Shown in pieces: positions 1 through 6,109 of a stretch of DNA of 6,109 bases (positions within the stretch are counted from its first letter, which is position 1; each line of letters starts with the position of its first letter). The translations under genes and the position numbers were made by a program. A model generated the notes under the pieces. That model had not been told where the DNA came from. It did no database searches and saw only the letters and a list, made by a program, of their open reading frames with translations. This DNA comes from Clostridiales bacterium (lineage in GTDB: Bacteria; Bacillota; Clostridia; Lachnospirales; WQUN01), in assembly GCA_031269415.1 (NCBI GenBank), contig JAISZF010000064.1:1-6109 (forward strand), written 5' to 3'.

Positions 1-1
1 C

Positions 2-715
2 ATCCTATGCGTCAGCTTCTTCGGGATTTGGGAACTGACGGCGCGTTTAGGGATTATCGATCCCTTCATATTCAGCAAACCCAGCGGCATCATTAAGGCA
101 GCCTTTGAGATGGCGGGAACGGGCGACTTATGGGTTGATATAGGTGTCACCCTGGGGGAAACTGTTCTGGGATTTATATTAAGCACAGTACTGGGCACGC
201 TGATTGCCATTGCTCTTTGGCTGAGCGAATTCCTGAGAAAGACGCTGAACCCGTATCTGGTAATTCTCAACGCTCTTCCTAAAACCGCGCTCGCCCCGAT
301 CATAATTACCGCGATTGGCAATAACGTACGATCAGTTATCTTTACCGCGCTTATGACCTCGATAATCGTTACCGTGCTTACTGTGCTGACCGGTTTTACG
401 GAAGTCAGCGGCGATAAAATCAAATTGGTAAAAACGTTCGGCGCCGATAAGATCCAAACCCTTCGCATGGTAGTGCTGCCCGCATCTATTCCCTCCATTA
501 TTAACGCGTTGGAGATTAACATCGGCCTGAGCTTTGTGGGCGTCGTTGTCGGCGAATTCTTAGTGGCGAAATCCGGGCTGGGTTTTCTTATTATATACAG
601 TCAGCAGACTTTTAAAATGGGTAGGGTTATGCTTTCCGTAATTATCTTAGGGCTCCTCTCCGCTTTGATGTACAGGGCCATAGCCGCTTTGGAGAAGCGC
701 TTCTTTAACCGCTGA
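2..715 (+). CDS. ABC transporter permease, SsuC/TauC/ThiX type (5' partial)
   Basis: This is the inner-membrane permease subunit of an ABC importer; the family takes up small solutes such as sulfonates, taurine, nitrate or thiamine precursors. The frame is open from base 2, so 237 residues are visible and the start codon lies upstream; an internal ATG at 110 is not the real start because the upstream residues (for example SFFGIWELTARLGIIDPF) fit the usual first membrane segment and the loop after it. Several hydrophobic segments follow. The cytoplasmic EAA-type loop that docks on the ATPase is seen at about residues 142-166 (TFGADKIQTLRMVVLPASIP), preceded by LPKTALAPIIITAIG, typical of this family. 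The C-terminal GEFLVAKSGLGFLI and a final basic KRFFNR tail also fit. Full-length relatives are about 250-270 residues, so little is missing. The substrate cannot be read from a permease alone; the ATPase and binding protein are presumably upstream, outside the window. Confidence 0.9.
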   Translation: MLCVSFFGIWELTARLGIIDPFIFSKPSGIIKAAFEMAGTGDLWVDIGVTLGETVLGFILSTVLGTLIAIALWLSEFLRKTLNPYLVILNALPKTALAPIIITAIGNNVRSVIFTALMTSIIVTVLTVLTGFTEVSGDKIKLVKTFGADKIQTLRMVVLPASIPSIINALEINIGLSFVGVVVGEFLVAKSGLGFLIIYSQQTFKMGRVMLSVIILGLLSALMYRAIAALEKRFFNR

Positions 716-716
716 C

Positions 717-736
717 GCGCCCGCGCCGCCGGGCGC
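717..736 (+). terminator. GC-rich hairpin behind the permease gene
   Basis: GCGCCCG (717-723) pairs perfectly with CGGGCGC (730-736) around a 6-base loop. It starts two bases after the permease stop codon and is followed by TTATATA. The T tract is poor, so it is a weak intrinsic terminator or a 3'-end stabilising stem for the plus-strand transcript. Confidence 0.5.
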
Positions 737-742
737 TTATAT

Positions 743-784
743 AAAAATGAGGGATAGCAAAGCCGCGGCTTGTTATCCCTCATT
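743..784 (-). terminator. Intrinsic terminator of ftsH
   Basis: AATGAGGGATA (746-756) is perfectly complementary to TATCCCTCATT (774-784). Inside it CAA/TTG and a GC-rich apex around GCCGCGGC extend the stem, with one bulged A. Read on the minus strand the stem begins 4 bases after the ftsH stop and runs into TTTTT followed by ATAT, the classic rho-independent layout. Read on the plus strand the stem also forms but has no T-run, so it would act in that direction only as a backup for the convergent permease transcript. Confidence 0.85.
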
Positions 785-788
785 CTGT

Positions 789-2678
789 TCACACCGGATA
801 TTTTTGCAAAATGCCCATAAATTCCTCTCCGGTTATGGTTTCTTTCTGTATCAGAAACTCCGCTATCTCAGAGAGCGCCGTCTTATCCTTCATAAGTATA
901 TTCCTGGCTTTTTCGAAGCAGTCTGAAATAATCTTGTTTATCTCACTGTCCGCCTCGGCGCCGGTCATTTCGGACACTTGAGATACCGAACGCGCGTCCA
1001 GGTATTTATTAGCTATGGTACTCAGGCCCATCATGCCGAATTTATCAGACATGCCGTACAATTCGACCATGTTGCGGGCCATCAGCGTAGCCTTTTCTAT
1101 GTCGTTCGCGGCGCCGGTGGTTTTCAGACCGAAAACAATCTCCTCGGCGGCGCGCCCGGCAAGACATACGGTTATCTGCTCCAGCATCTCGTCTCGGGTC
1201 ATAAGGAAGCGCTCTTCCTCGGGCATTTGCATGGTAAAGCCGAGCGCCCCCGTAGTGCGCGGCACGATAGTGATCTTCTGAACGGGCTGGGTATTCTTCT
1301 GCCGCGCCGTCGCCAGAGCGTGCCCCACTTCATGAAAAGCCACTATCCGTTTTTCATTTTCGCTCATTATACGGTCTTTCTTTTCCTTGCCCGCGACGAT
1401 AATATCCACAGCCTCCATGAGATCGGCCTGCTCAACCTCGCCGCGTTTGAAACGCACCGCGCGCAGGGCGGCTTCGTTAACGATATTGGCCAAATCAGCG
1501 CCCGCCGCGCCGGATGTGGACAAGGCTATCTGCTTAAGATCCACATCGGAGGAGATTTTGATCTTTTTGCTGACTACTTTTAAAATATCTTCCCGGCCTT
1601 TTAGGTCAGGGCGTTCCACTATTATGCGGCGGTCGAAGCGACCGGGCCGCAGCAGCGCCTTATCCAAAACCTCGGGGCGGTTCGTCGCTGCGAGTATAAC
1701 CACACCCTTGGATGAATCGAACCCGTCCATTTCAGACAGCAACTGATTCAGCGTCTGCTCGTTATCGCCGGGCCGCTGGCCGTCACGGGTGCGGCCGATG
1801 GCGTCTACCTCGTCTATGAACACGATACACGGCGCCAACTGATTCGCCTGTTTAAAGAGATCGCGCACGCGGGAAGCGCCCACGCCCACGTACATCTCGT
1901 CAAAATCAGAGCCGGTCAGCGAGAAAAACGCCACGTTGGCCTCACCGGCCACAGCCTTAGCCAGCAGTGTTTTACCCGTTCCGGTCGGCCCCACAAGCAG
2001 AGCGCCTTTAGGCTGTTTAGCGCCGATGTTAAGATACTTGTCCGGATTATGGAGGAAGTCCACAATTTCCATCAGGGATTCCTTGGCCTCTTCCTGACCG
2101 GCCACATCGTCAAATGTGACGCCCGTTTTTTTCTCGACATATATCTTGGCTGTGCTTTGTCCGAAAGACATAAACCCGCCCTTGCCGCCAAAACGTTTGG
2201 ATACGTTATTTATGAAAAACGTAAACAGCCCGTAAATAACTAATATAGGAAGTATCCATGTCATAAAGAAAGCCAGGAATGGGTTATCGTTATTGACAGG
2301 GGTATAATACACTACCTGGTGTCTGTTTAATAGATTTATCAGTTCGGCGTCGTAGAGATACCCGGTATAATACTTTATTATGGCGGTATTTTCGTCCGCG
2401 GCGTTTTCACCTGACTCGGGAAGCGCGGGAGACTGTTCCGCTTCGGTTTTGGGTGTAATAATCAAGCGATCCGATTGAATTTCCACCTCGGCGACTTCTC
2501 CGGCCTCAAGTTTATTGAGAAACTCATTGTATTTTATTTCTTGCATTGAACCGGATTTTGTAAACATAGAACCGATAGAGCTGATTACAATCCATACAAC
2601 AACCGCTACAGCCAAGTAACTGAGAATACCCGGAGGCATTTTAATGCCCGGCATTTCGTTTTTGTTTTTATCACCCAA
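789..2678 (-). CDS. ftsH: ATP-dependent zinc metalloprotease FtsH
   Basis: This is a membrane-anchored hexameric AAA+ protease that extracts and degrades misassembled membrane proteins and selected soluble ones. The 629 residues match the usual length. Membrane segments lie at about 18-38 and 134-156, with a small extracytoplasmic domain between them. The AAA module has Walker A GPTGTGKT (230-237), pore loop MYVG (262-265), Walker B IVFIDEVD (285-292) and arginine fingers R344 and R347 in LLRPGRFDRR. The zinc site is HEVGH (449-453), with D526 in ANDIEKA as the probable third ligand. Three positions depart from common forms: Thr instead of the second Pro in GPPGTGKT, Tyr for Phe in the pore loop, and Val in the usual HEAGH. 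All catalytic residues are present, so an active enzyme is expected. The start is TTG, supported by GGAGG 7 bases upstream and an in-frame TAG just before it; the next in-frame ATG is codon 9 and has no comparable site. It lies 31 bp behind xylB, probably in one transcript. Confidence 0.97.
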   Translation of the reverse strand: MGDKNKNEMPGIKMPPGILSYLAVAVVVWIVISSIGSMFTKSGSMQEIKYNEFLNKLEAGEVAEVEIQSDRLIITPKTEAEQSPALPESGENAADENTAIIKYYTGYLYDAELINLLNRHQVVYYTPVNNDNPFLAFFMTWILPILVIYGLFTFFINNVSKRFGGKGGFMSFGQSTAKIYVEKKTGVTFDDVAGQEEAKESLMEIVDFLHNPDKYLNIGAKQPKGALLVGPTGTGKTLLAKAVAGEANVAFFSLTGSDFDEMYVGVGASRVRDLFKQANQLAPCIVFIDEVDAIGRTRDGQRPGDNEQTLNQLLSEMDGFDSSKGVVILAATNRPEVLDKALLRPGRFDRRIIVERPDLKGREDILKVVSKKIKISSDVDLKQIALSTSGAAGADLANIVNEAALRAVRFKRGEVEQADLMEAVDIIVAGKEKKDRIMSENEKRIVAFHEVGHALATARQKNTQPVQKITIVPRTTGALGFTMQMPEEERFLMTRDEMLEQITVCLAGRAAEEIVFGLKTTGAANDIEKATLMARNMVELYGMSDKFGMMGLSTIANKYLDARSVSQVSEMTGAEADSEINKIISDCFEKARNILMKDKTALSEIAEFLIQKETITGEEFMGILQKYPV

Positions 2679-2685
2679 AATTATG

Positions 2686-2690
2686 CCTCC
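2686..2690 (-). promoter_or_regulatory. Ribosome binding site deciding the TTG start of ftsH
   Basis: GGAGG on the minus strand sits 7 bases before TTG at 2678. No in-frame ATG exists between the upstream in-frame TAG (2696-2694) and this TTG, so the site fixes the non-ATG start. Confidence 0.8.
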
Positions 2691-2709
2691 ATGCTAATGG
2701 ATAAACCCG

Positions 2710-4179
2710 TTAGATGAGTTTAAACGTGTCCTTTAAATCATCATAGAGTTTTACAAAGATTTTATAACGTTTATTATAGCGTTCCGCGGCGTCTTTATCC
2801 GGGGTGTGGACATGCGTAACCTTAATAAGAGCGCCGCACGCTTCCTCGACCGACGGGAACGCGCCCGCGCCGACCGCGGCCAGTATCGCCGCGCCCAGCG
2901 CGGGGCCTTCGGCGCTGTTAATCGCTTCCACGCGCACATTTAAGATGTCCGCTGTCATTTGCCGCCAGAGTGGGCTTTTCGCGCCTCCTCCTATAATGCG
3001 GGCGGTATCGACATTAATACCCAAATTACGCACGATCTCCAGAATCTCGCGCAGGCTGAATGTAACGCCCTCCATCACCGCCTGAGTCATATCAGAACGT
3101 TTAGTGGTCATACTCATGCCCACGAAAGCCCCGCGCGCGTCCGGATCGTTTTTGGGGGTGCGTTCTCCGTTTAAATAAGGCAGGAAAAATACCCGGTTGC
3201 GGCCCAGCTCGCCTATTTCCGTTTGTTCTTTGGCGTAATCAGTTTCACCAAGCACGTCTTCTATCCACCATTTATTAGAGCCCGCGGCGGCCAGCGTTAC
3301 ACCCATCATATGATATTTCCCCGTAGCGTGGCAGAACGAGTGCAGCGCGCTTTTCTCATAGTCGGCTTTAAAGCTGTCGCTGGCGACAAATACGACGCCG
3401 GATGTGCCCAATGAAACCGAACACATGTTGTTGACCACCGTGCCTGATCCGACGGCTCCAACCGCCTGATCGCCGCCGCCGATCACCACCTTGACGGAAC
3501 GCGGCAGCCCGGTTTTCTCGGAAGCGCGCTCGCAAACCGTTCCTACGGTCTCATATGACTTACAGAGTTTCGCGAGTGTATCTTCGCCTATGTCGATCAG
3601 ATCCAACATGAACGAATCCCATTTTCTATTTTTCACATCCAAAAGCAGCATGCCTGACGCGTCAGAATAGTCGGTGGCGAACACGCCGGAGAGCTTGTAG
3701 GCGATGTAGTCTTTGGGAAGCATGATCTTAGCGATACGTTTGAAATTCTCGGGTTCGTTTTTCTTTACCCATAGAATTTTAGGCGCGGTGAAACCGGTAA
3801 GCGAGACATTGGCCGTATGGTCAATCAGCTTATCCCGGCCGATTTCGTTGTTCAGATAATCGCATTCCGTCGATGTGCGTTGATCATTCCAGAGAATCGC
3901 CCTGCGGATAACTTTATCGTTTTCATCCAAAAGCACTAATCCGTGCATCTGGCCGCTGAAGCTCACCGACTGTATTTCATTAGGGTCAAAACCCGCGATG
4001 AGTTCCCTTATGCCGTCAACCGAAGCGGACCACCAGTCGTCAGGATTTTGATCGGACCAGCCGCTGTCGTTCATATAAAGCGGGTATTCCCGTGATACGA
4101 TACGCTTTATAGAACCCTCCTCATCCATCAGCAGCATTTTTACGGCCGTCGTGCCTAAGTCTATGCCAATAAAAAGCAT
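2710..4179 (-). CDS. xylB: Xylulokinase (FGGY carbohydrate kinase)
   Basis: It phosphorylates D-xylulose with ATP to xylulose 5-phosphate, which enters the pentose phosphate pathway; the enzyme is cytoplasmic. The 489 residues are the normal length. The N-terminal FGGY domain opens with FIGIDLGTTAVK (phosphate-binding, D7). The substrate motif SGQMHGLV (75-82) carries the Met-His pair that marks xylulokinases among FGGY kinases, and LWNDQRT follows at 96-102. The C-terminal domain holds the probable catalytic Asp D237 in IGGGDQAVGAVG, the phosphate loop SLGTSGVVF (256-264) and the ATP-site motif GGGAKSPLWRQ (397-407). No key residue is missing. ATG is chosen with GAGGGG 5 bases upstream. No xylose isomerase, transporter or XylR-type regulator is in the window, so the xylose pathway must be completed elsewhere. 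Another ketopentose or polyol substrate remains possible, since FGGY specificity is hard to fix from sequence. It precedes ftsH, probably in one operon. Confidence 0.93.
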   Translation of the reverse strand: MLFIGIDLGTTAVKMLLMDEEGSIKRIVSREYPLYMNDSGWSDQNPDDWWSASVDGIRELIAGFDPNEIQSVSFSGQMHGLVLLDENDKVIRRAILWNDQRTSTECDYLNNEIGRDKLIDHTANVSLTGFTAPKILWVKKNEPENFKRIAKIMLPKDYIAYKLSGVFATDYSDASGMLLLDVKNRKWDSFMLDLIDIGEDTLAKLCKSYETVGTVCERASEKTGLPRSVKVVIGGGDQAVGAVGSGTVVNNMCSVSLGTSGVVFVASDSFKADYEKSALHSFCHATGKYHMMGVTLAAAGSNKWWIEDVLGETDYAKEQTEIGELGRNRVFFLPYLNGERTPKNDPDARGAFVGMSMTTKRSDMTQAVMEGVTFSLREILEIVRNLGINVDTARIIGGGAKSPLWRQMTADILNVRVEAINSAEGPALGAAILAAVGAGAFPSVEEACGALIKVTHVHTPDKDAAERYNKRYKIFVKLYDDLKDTFKLI

Positions 4180-4184
4180 ACAAT

Positions 4185-4190
4185 CCCCTC
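4185..4190 (-). promoter_or_regulatory. Ribosome binding site of xylB
   Basis: GAGGGG on the minus strand lies 5 bases before the xylB ATG. The perfect 10-bp palindrome CAATATATTG (4195-4204) begins 4 bases further upstream, within the presumed leader. Confidence 0.7.
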
Positions 4191-4253
4191 ATTCCAATAT
4201 ATTGCCCGAACGTCGGACTCAGCGTCGCCTTTCGCGCCGCCGGACATGCCCTT

Positions 4254-4282
4254 ATCATACAAAAGTTTCTAATAAATATCAA
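4254..4282 (-). promoter_or_regulatory. Probable housekeeping promoter of xylB-ftsH
   Basis: On the minus strand TTGATA (4282-4277) and TATGAT (4259-4254) are separated by exactly 17 bases; each matches the consensus at 5 of 6 positions. Transcription would begin near 4247, giving a leader of about 68 bases before the xylB start. No known XylR-type operator was recognised. Confidence 0.65.
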
Positions 4283-4337
4283 CTATATAAATGAGCGATG
4301 GCGAGGTTTCGATCAAAAGTCTCAAAGGATTGCGGCA

Positions 4338-4387
4338 AATATAAATTTAATTTATTTATTGACATTTTTTAATATAAATACTATAAT
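4338..4387 (+). promoter_or_regulatory. Perfect consensus promoter with AT-rich upstream tract for the surface-protein gene
   Basis: TTGACA (4359-4364) and TATAAT (4382-4387) are both exact consensus hexamers and the spacer is the optimal 17 bases, including a run of six T. The 20 bases before the -35 box are almost only A and T, like an UP element. The expected start of transcription is near 4394, about 40 bases before the start codon. No other promoter is needed to explain expression of the plus-strand gene. Confidence 0.85.
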
Positions 4388-4423
4388 TTAAACATGATTC
4401 AACAAATTATATATAAAGTAACA

Positions 4424-4430
4424 GGGAGGG
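4424..4430 (+). promoter_or_regulatory. Ribosome binding site of the surface-protein gene
   Basis: GGGAGGG precedes two consecutive in-frame ATG codons at 4433 and 4436. Counted from the GGAGG core (4425-4429) the first ATG is only 3 bases away and the second 6, so the second is the better start; the difference is one residue. Confidence 0.75.
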
Positions 4431-4435
4431 TAATG

Positions 4436-6109
4436 ATGGGTTCAAAGCGATCAAGACGGTTAAAGCGGAGAAAACAGGTAAAACGCAATGTGGTATCCGC
4501 GGTTGCTTTAGCCGCGCTGATAGTCAGCGGCACGTTAGCCTGGTCGAACTTCGGCCAGCAAGTTGTCAACGAGTGGTTTGGCGCGGGAACGGTAGGCGGC
4601 GTCACAGGGAACGGAGCCACACTGCATGACGATTCTTGTGAAAATGATGAAAACAAGGACGTTTATGTCGAAAACTGGGGCGGATACCCCATATACGCGC
4701 GTGTACGGCTGGACGAGTACATGGAGATGGGCGAGGGGGCGGGCCTTAAAGGGCAAAACCCTGGTGAGAGCAATCCTTTAAACCAGGCGGTATCGCTGGT
4801 TAGCGGTTCCGGAATTAACGCTGTGGATACGTGGCGGCCAAACGACGCGAACAGTCCGATTCGTGAGTACTGGCAATGGACAATGGGGGGGCAGAAGTAT
4901 TATTTTCCGGCTTCGGAAGACTTGCGGGGAACACTCGATAGCTCCGGCTCGGAATACATAGACGTATATACCGCCGAAGGTCTGGGGCCGTTTGACGTCA
5001 ACGCCGCGGGTGAGCACACGAAGCTGATGCCGTTAGCCACGGTAATGACCATGAATGAATGGCTTAGCCTGCCGGATGATCAAAAGATTGGCGATTACTG
5101 GGTTATAGACTCAGACGGATGGGCATATTGGGCCGATACAGTGCTTCCGGGCGAAGCGACCGGTTTGCTGATGGACAAAGTAAGCCTGGTTAAGAATCCT
5201 GAGCTGGATTATTACTACGGAATAAACGCAAAGGCCAATATGGCCACAAAATACGGTAAGGACGCCGAGGGCGGCCCGGACAATTATCAAAGTTTCGGGT
5301 TGCCGGAGAACGGCGGCTGGACGCAAGACGGGCAGTTCCTGATGGAAACGCTTGTACATAGCACGGATATCTCAAGTGTAAAAATAGTCTCGGATCGACC
5401 GATAGTCGATAATGTAATTAACGCGGCTCCCGGAGATACGCTGGCGCTGACGGCTTATATCGGCACAGGGGCGGGTTCCGGGGAAGTCGTGTGGAACGCT
5501 CCGGAGAGTTCGGAATATACATTTTACGCTGAGGGAACGAACGCGAGATTAAGTATAGCCGATACCGCGAGTTTGGGCGGGGAATACACGGTTACGGCGT
5601 ATTCCCCGAGCGACAGCGACGTTACCGATACTATAATGATTAAAGTGGTATCGCCTGATGAGTACTATCCGATAGTTAATGGCGGGGACGGAGCCACTTA
5701 TTACGATTATAAAAACAACACATTCAGCCATATGTCCAACGGAACTGTAGTTATAGGCGGGAACGACAGGGTTCCGGGGACAGAGGATGATATAACGGAA
5801 GGTATAGTCAGCGTCAATGGGGTAATTTATTACAGCCTTGAGGATGACGGTGAGTATTACGGCAAAGGGCCGGATATGATGCTGGGTACGGATGACGACG
5901 AGATCGTGTCTATATGCCGGCAGGTTGAGCCTCCGGTGACACCGCCGCTGACGTCGCCGCCGCTGACGTCGCCGCCGGATGACCCGGCCACCAATACACC
6001 GACGCCGATTGACAATCCCGACGGCGCCAACACGCCAACACCGACGCCGATTGACAATCCCGACGGAACAAACACGCCAACACCGACGCCGATTGACAAT
6101 CCCGACGGC
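4436..6109 (+). CDS. Secreted modular protein with SipW-type signal peptide, BsaA/TasA-like (3' partial)
   Basis: The frame stays open for 558 codons and runs off the window. A very basic N-terminus (SKRSRRLKRRKQVKR, residues 3-17) and a hydrophobic core (about 19-36) ending in SGTLAW resemble SipW-dependent signals of Firmicute matrix proteins. Residues 75-93 (KDVYVENWGGYPIYARVRL), 204-223 (MTMNEWLSLPDDQKIGDYWV), DGWAYWADTVLPGEATGLL and GGWTQDGQFL (293-302) match my recollection of clostridial BsaA-like SipW-dependent proteins. About 315-406 looks like a bacterial Ig-type beta domain (PGDTLALTAYI, VVWNAP, GGEYTVTAYS). An acidic Gly/Asp/Tyr segment (408-494) contains GTEDDI and GTDDDEI. The tail from 498 is Pro/Thr-rich with NTPTPTPIDNPDG repeats, like wall-spanning or linker regions. 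Only two Cys are present, at 68 and 494. It probably acts outside the cell as a matrix or surface component. The function is inferred; the C-terminal anchor or further domains lie beyond the window, and no sipW peptidase is seen here. Confidence 0.82.
   Translation, partial: MGSKRSRRLKRRKQVKRNVVSAVALAALIVSGTLAWSNFGQQVVNEWFGAGTVGGVTGNGATLHDDSCENDENKDVYVENWGGYPIYARVRLDEYMEMGEGAGLKGQNPGESNPLNQAVSLVSGSGINAVDTWRPNDANSPIREYWQWTMGGQKYYFPASEDLRGTLDSSGSEYIDVYTAEGLGPFDVNAAGEHTKLMPLATVMTMNEWLSLPDDQKIGDYWVIDSDGWAYWADTVLPGEATGLLMDKVSLVKNPELDYYYGINAKANMATKYGKDAEGGPDNYQSFGLPENGGWTQDGQFLMETLVHSTDISSVKIVSDRPIVDNVINAAPGDTLALTAYIGTGAGSGEVVWNAPESSEYTFYAEGTNARLSIADTASLGGEYTVTAYSPSDSDVTDTIMIKVVSPDEYYPIVNGGDGATYYDYKNNTFSHMSNGTVVIGGNDRVPGTEDDITEGIVSVNGVIYYSLEDDGEYYGKGPDMMLGTDDDEIVSICRQVEPPVTPPLTSPPLTSPPDDPATNTPTPIDNPDGANTPTPTPIDNPDGTNTPTPTPIDNPDG
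5942..5977 (+). repeat. Short 15-bp tandem repeat coding PPLTS
   Basis: CCGCCGCTGACGTCG occurs twice head to tail (5942-5971), followed by a further CCGCCG, encoding PPLTSPPLTSPP. It opens the proline-rich tail of the surface protein. Confidence 0.85.
5993..6109 (+). repeat. 42-bp in-frame tandem repeats (at least three copies, cut by window end)
   Basis: Three units at 5993-6028, 6029-6070 and 6071-6109 encode NTPTPTPIDNPDG plus Ala or Thr. The first unit lacks one Thr-Pro pair (36 bp) and the third is truncated by the window end. The stretch coding PTPIDNPDG is identical at the base level in all three apart from the last Gly codon, and units 2 and 3 are identical up to that codon. The array continues beyond the window to an unknown length. 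Confidence 0.9.

Noticed and set aside
110..112. ATG as the start of the permease
   Set aside because: The frame is open to the window edge and the upstream residues fit the first membrane segment and following loop of the family, so the real start is outside the window.
601..792. A 63-codon minus-strand frame bridging the end of ftsH and the permease
   Set aside because: It covers the terminator hairpins and the 3' end of the permease, and has no ribosome site or recognisable sequence.
978..1583. A 201-codon plus-strand open frame inside ftsH
   Set aside because: It is fully antisense to a clear ftsH coding region, has no recognisable domain and is explained by the codon composition of the real gene.
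1387..1746. A 119-codon plus-strand open frame inside ftsH
   Set aside because: It is another antisense shadow of the AAA module, rich in Ser, Arg and Ala as expected from reading conserved codons backwards.
4283..4358. Possible riboswitch or small RNA between the divergent promoters
   Set aside because: The stretch lies upstream of both predicted start sites, so it would not be in either leader, and I see no conserved riboswitch core or strong hairpin.
4399..5731. Several minus-strand open frames of 60-85 codons opposite the surface-protein gene
   Set aside because: They are short, overlap one another, lack ribosome sites and lie opposite a single long open frame with strong promoter and recognisable domains.
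5857..6099. A minus-strand frame giving a Gly/Val-rich repeat protein (SIGVGVGV)
   Set aside because: It is the reverse reading of the Pro/Thr tandem repeat in the surface-protein gene and has no start signals of its own.

Overview
The window looks like chromosomal DNA of a Gram-positive Firmicute of the clostridial type with a fairly balanced base composition. This is inferred from strong GGAGG ribosome binding sites, a TTG-initiated ftsH, near-consensus housekeeping promoters with an AT-rich upstream tract, and a secreted protein carrying what looks like a SipW-type signal peptide. No phage, transposon, CRISPR or RNA gene is visible.

Layout. Positions 2-715 (+) hold the 3' part of an ABC transporter permease of the SsuC/TauC/ThiX type; its start lies before the window. 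It converges on a minus-strand pair, xylB (4179-2710, xylulokinase) followed 31 bp later by ftsH (2678-789, membrane AAA+ zinc protease). The space between the permease and ftsH carries two hairpins. One is a GC-rich stem just behind the permease; the other is a long stem with a T-run that forms a convincing terminator for ftsH. No terminator is visible between xylB and ftsH, so they are probably co-transcribed from a promoter at 4282-4254.

The 256 bp between xylB and the last gene form a divergent control region. It holds a good xylB promoter on the minus strand and a perfect TTGACA-17-TATAAT promoter on the plus strand, the latter preceded by an AT-rich tract.

From 4436 to the end of the window (+) a single reading frame stays open without a stop for 558 codons. 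It encodes an exported, modular surface or matrix-like protein: a SipW-type signal, an N-terminal region resembling clostridial BsaA/TasA-like SipW-dependent proteins, a possible Ig-like domain, an acidic Gly/Asp segment with two GT(E/D)DD motifs, and a Pro/Thr-rich tail of nearly identical 42-bp repeats cut by the window edge. It is the least ordinary feature here. The remaining genes are well-known families with small sequence oddities. The genes do not form one obvious pathway: sugar phosphorylation, membrane proteolysis, solute import and a secreted surface protein sit side by side.
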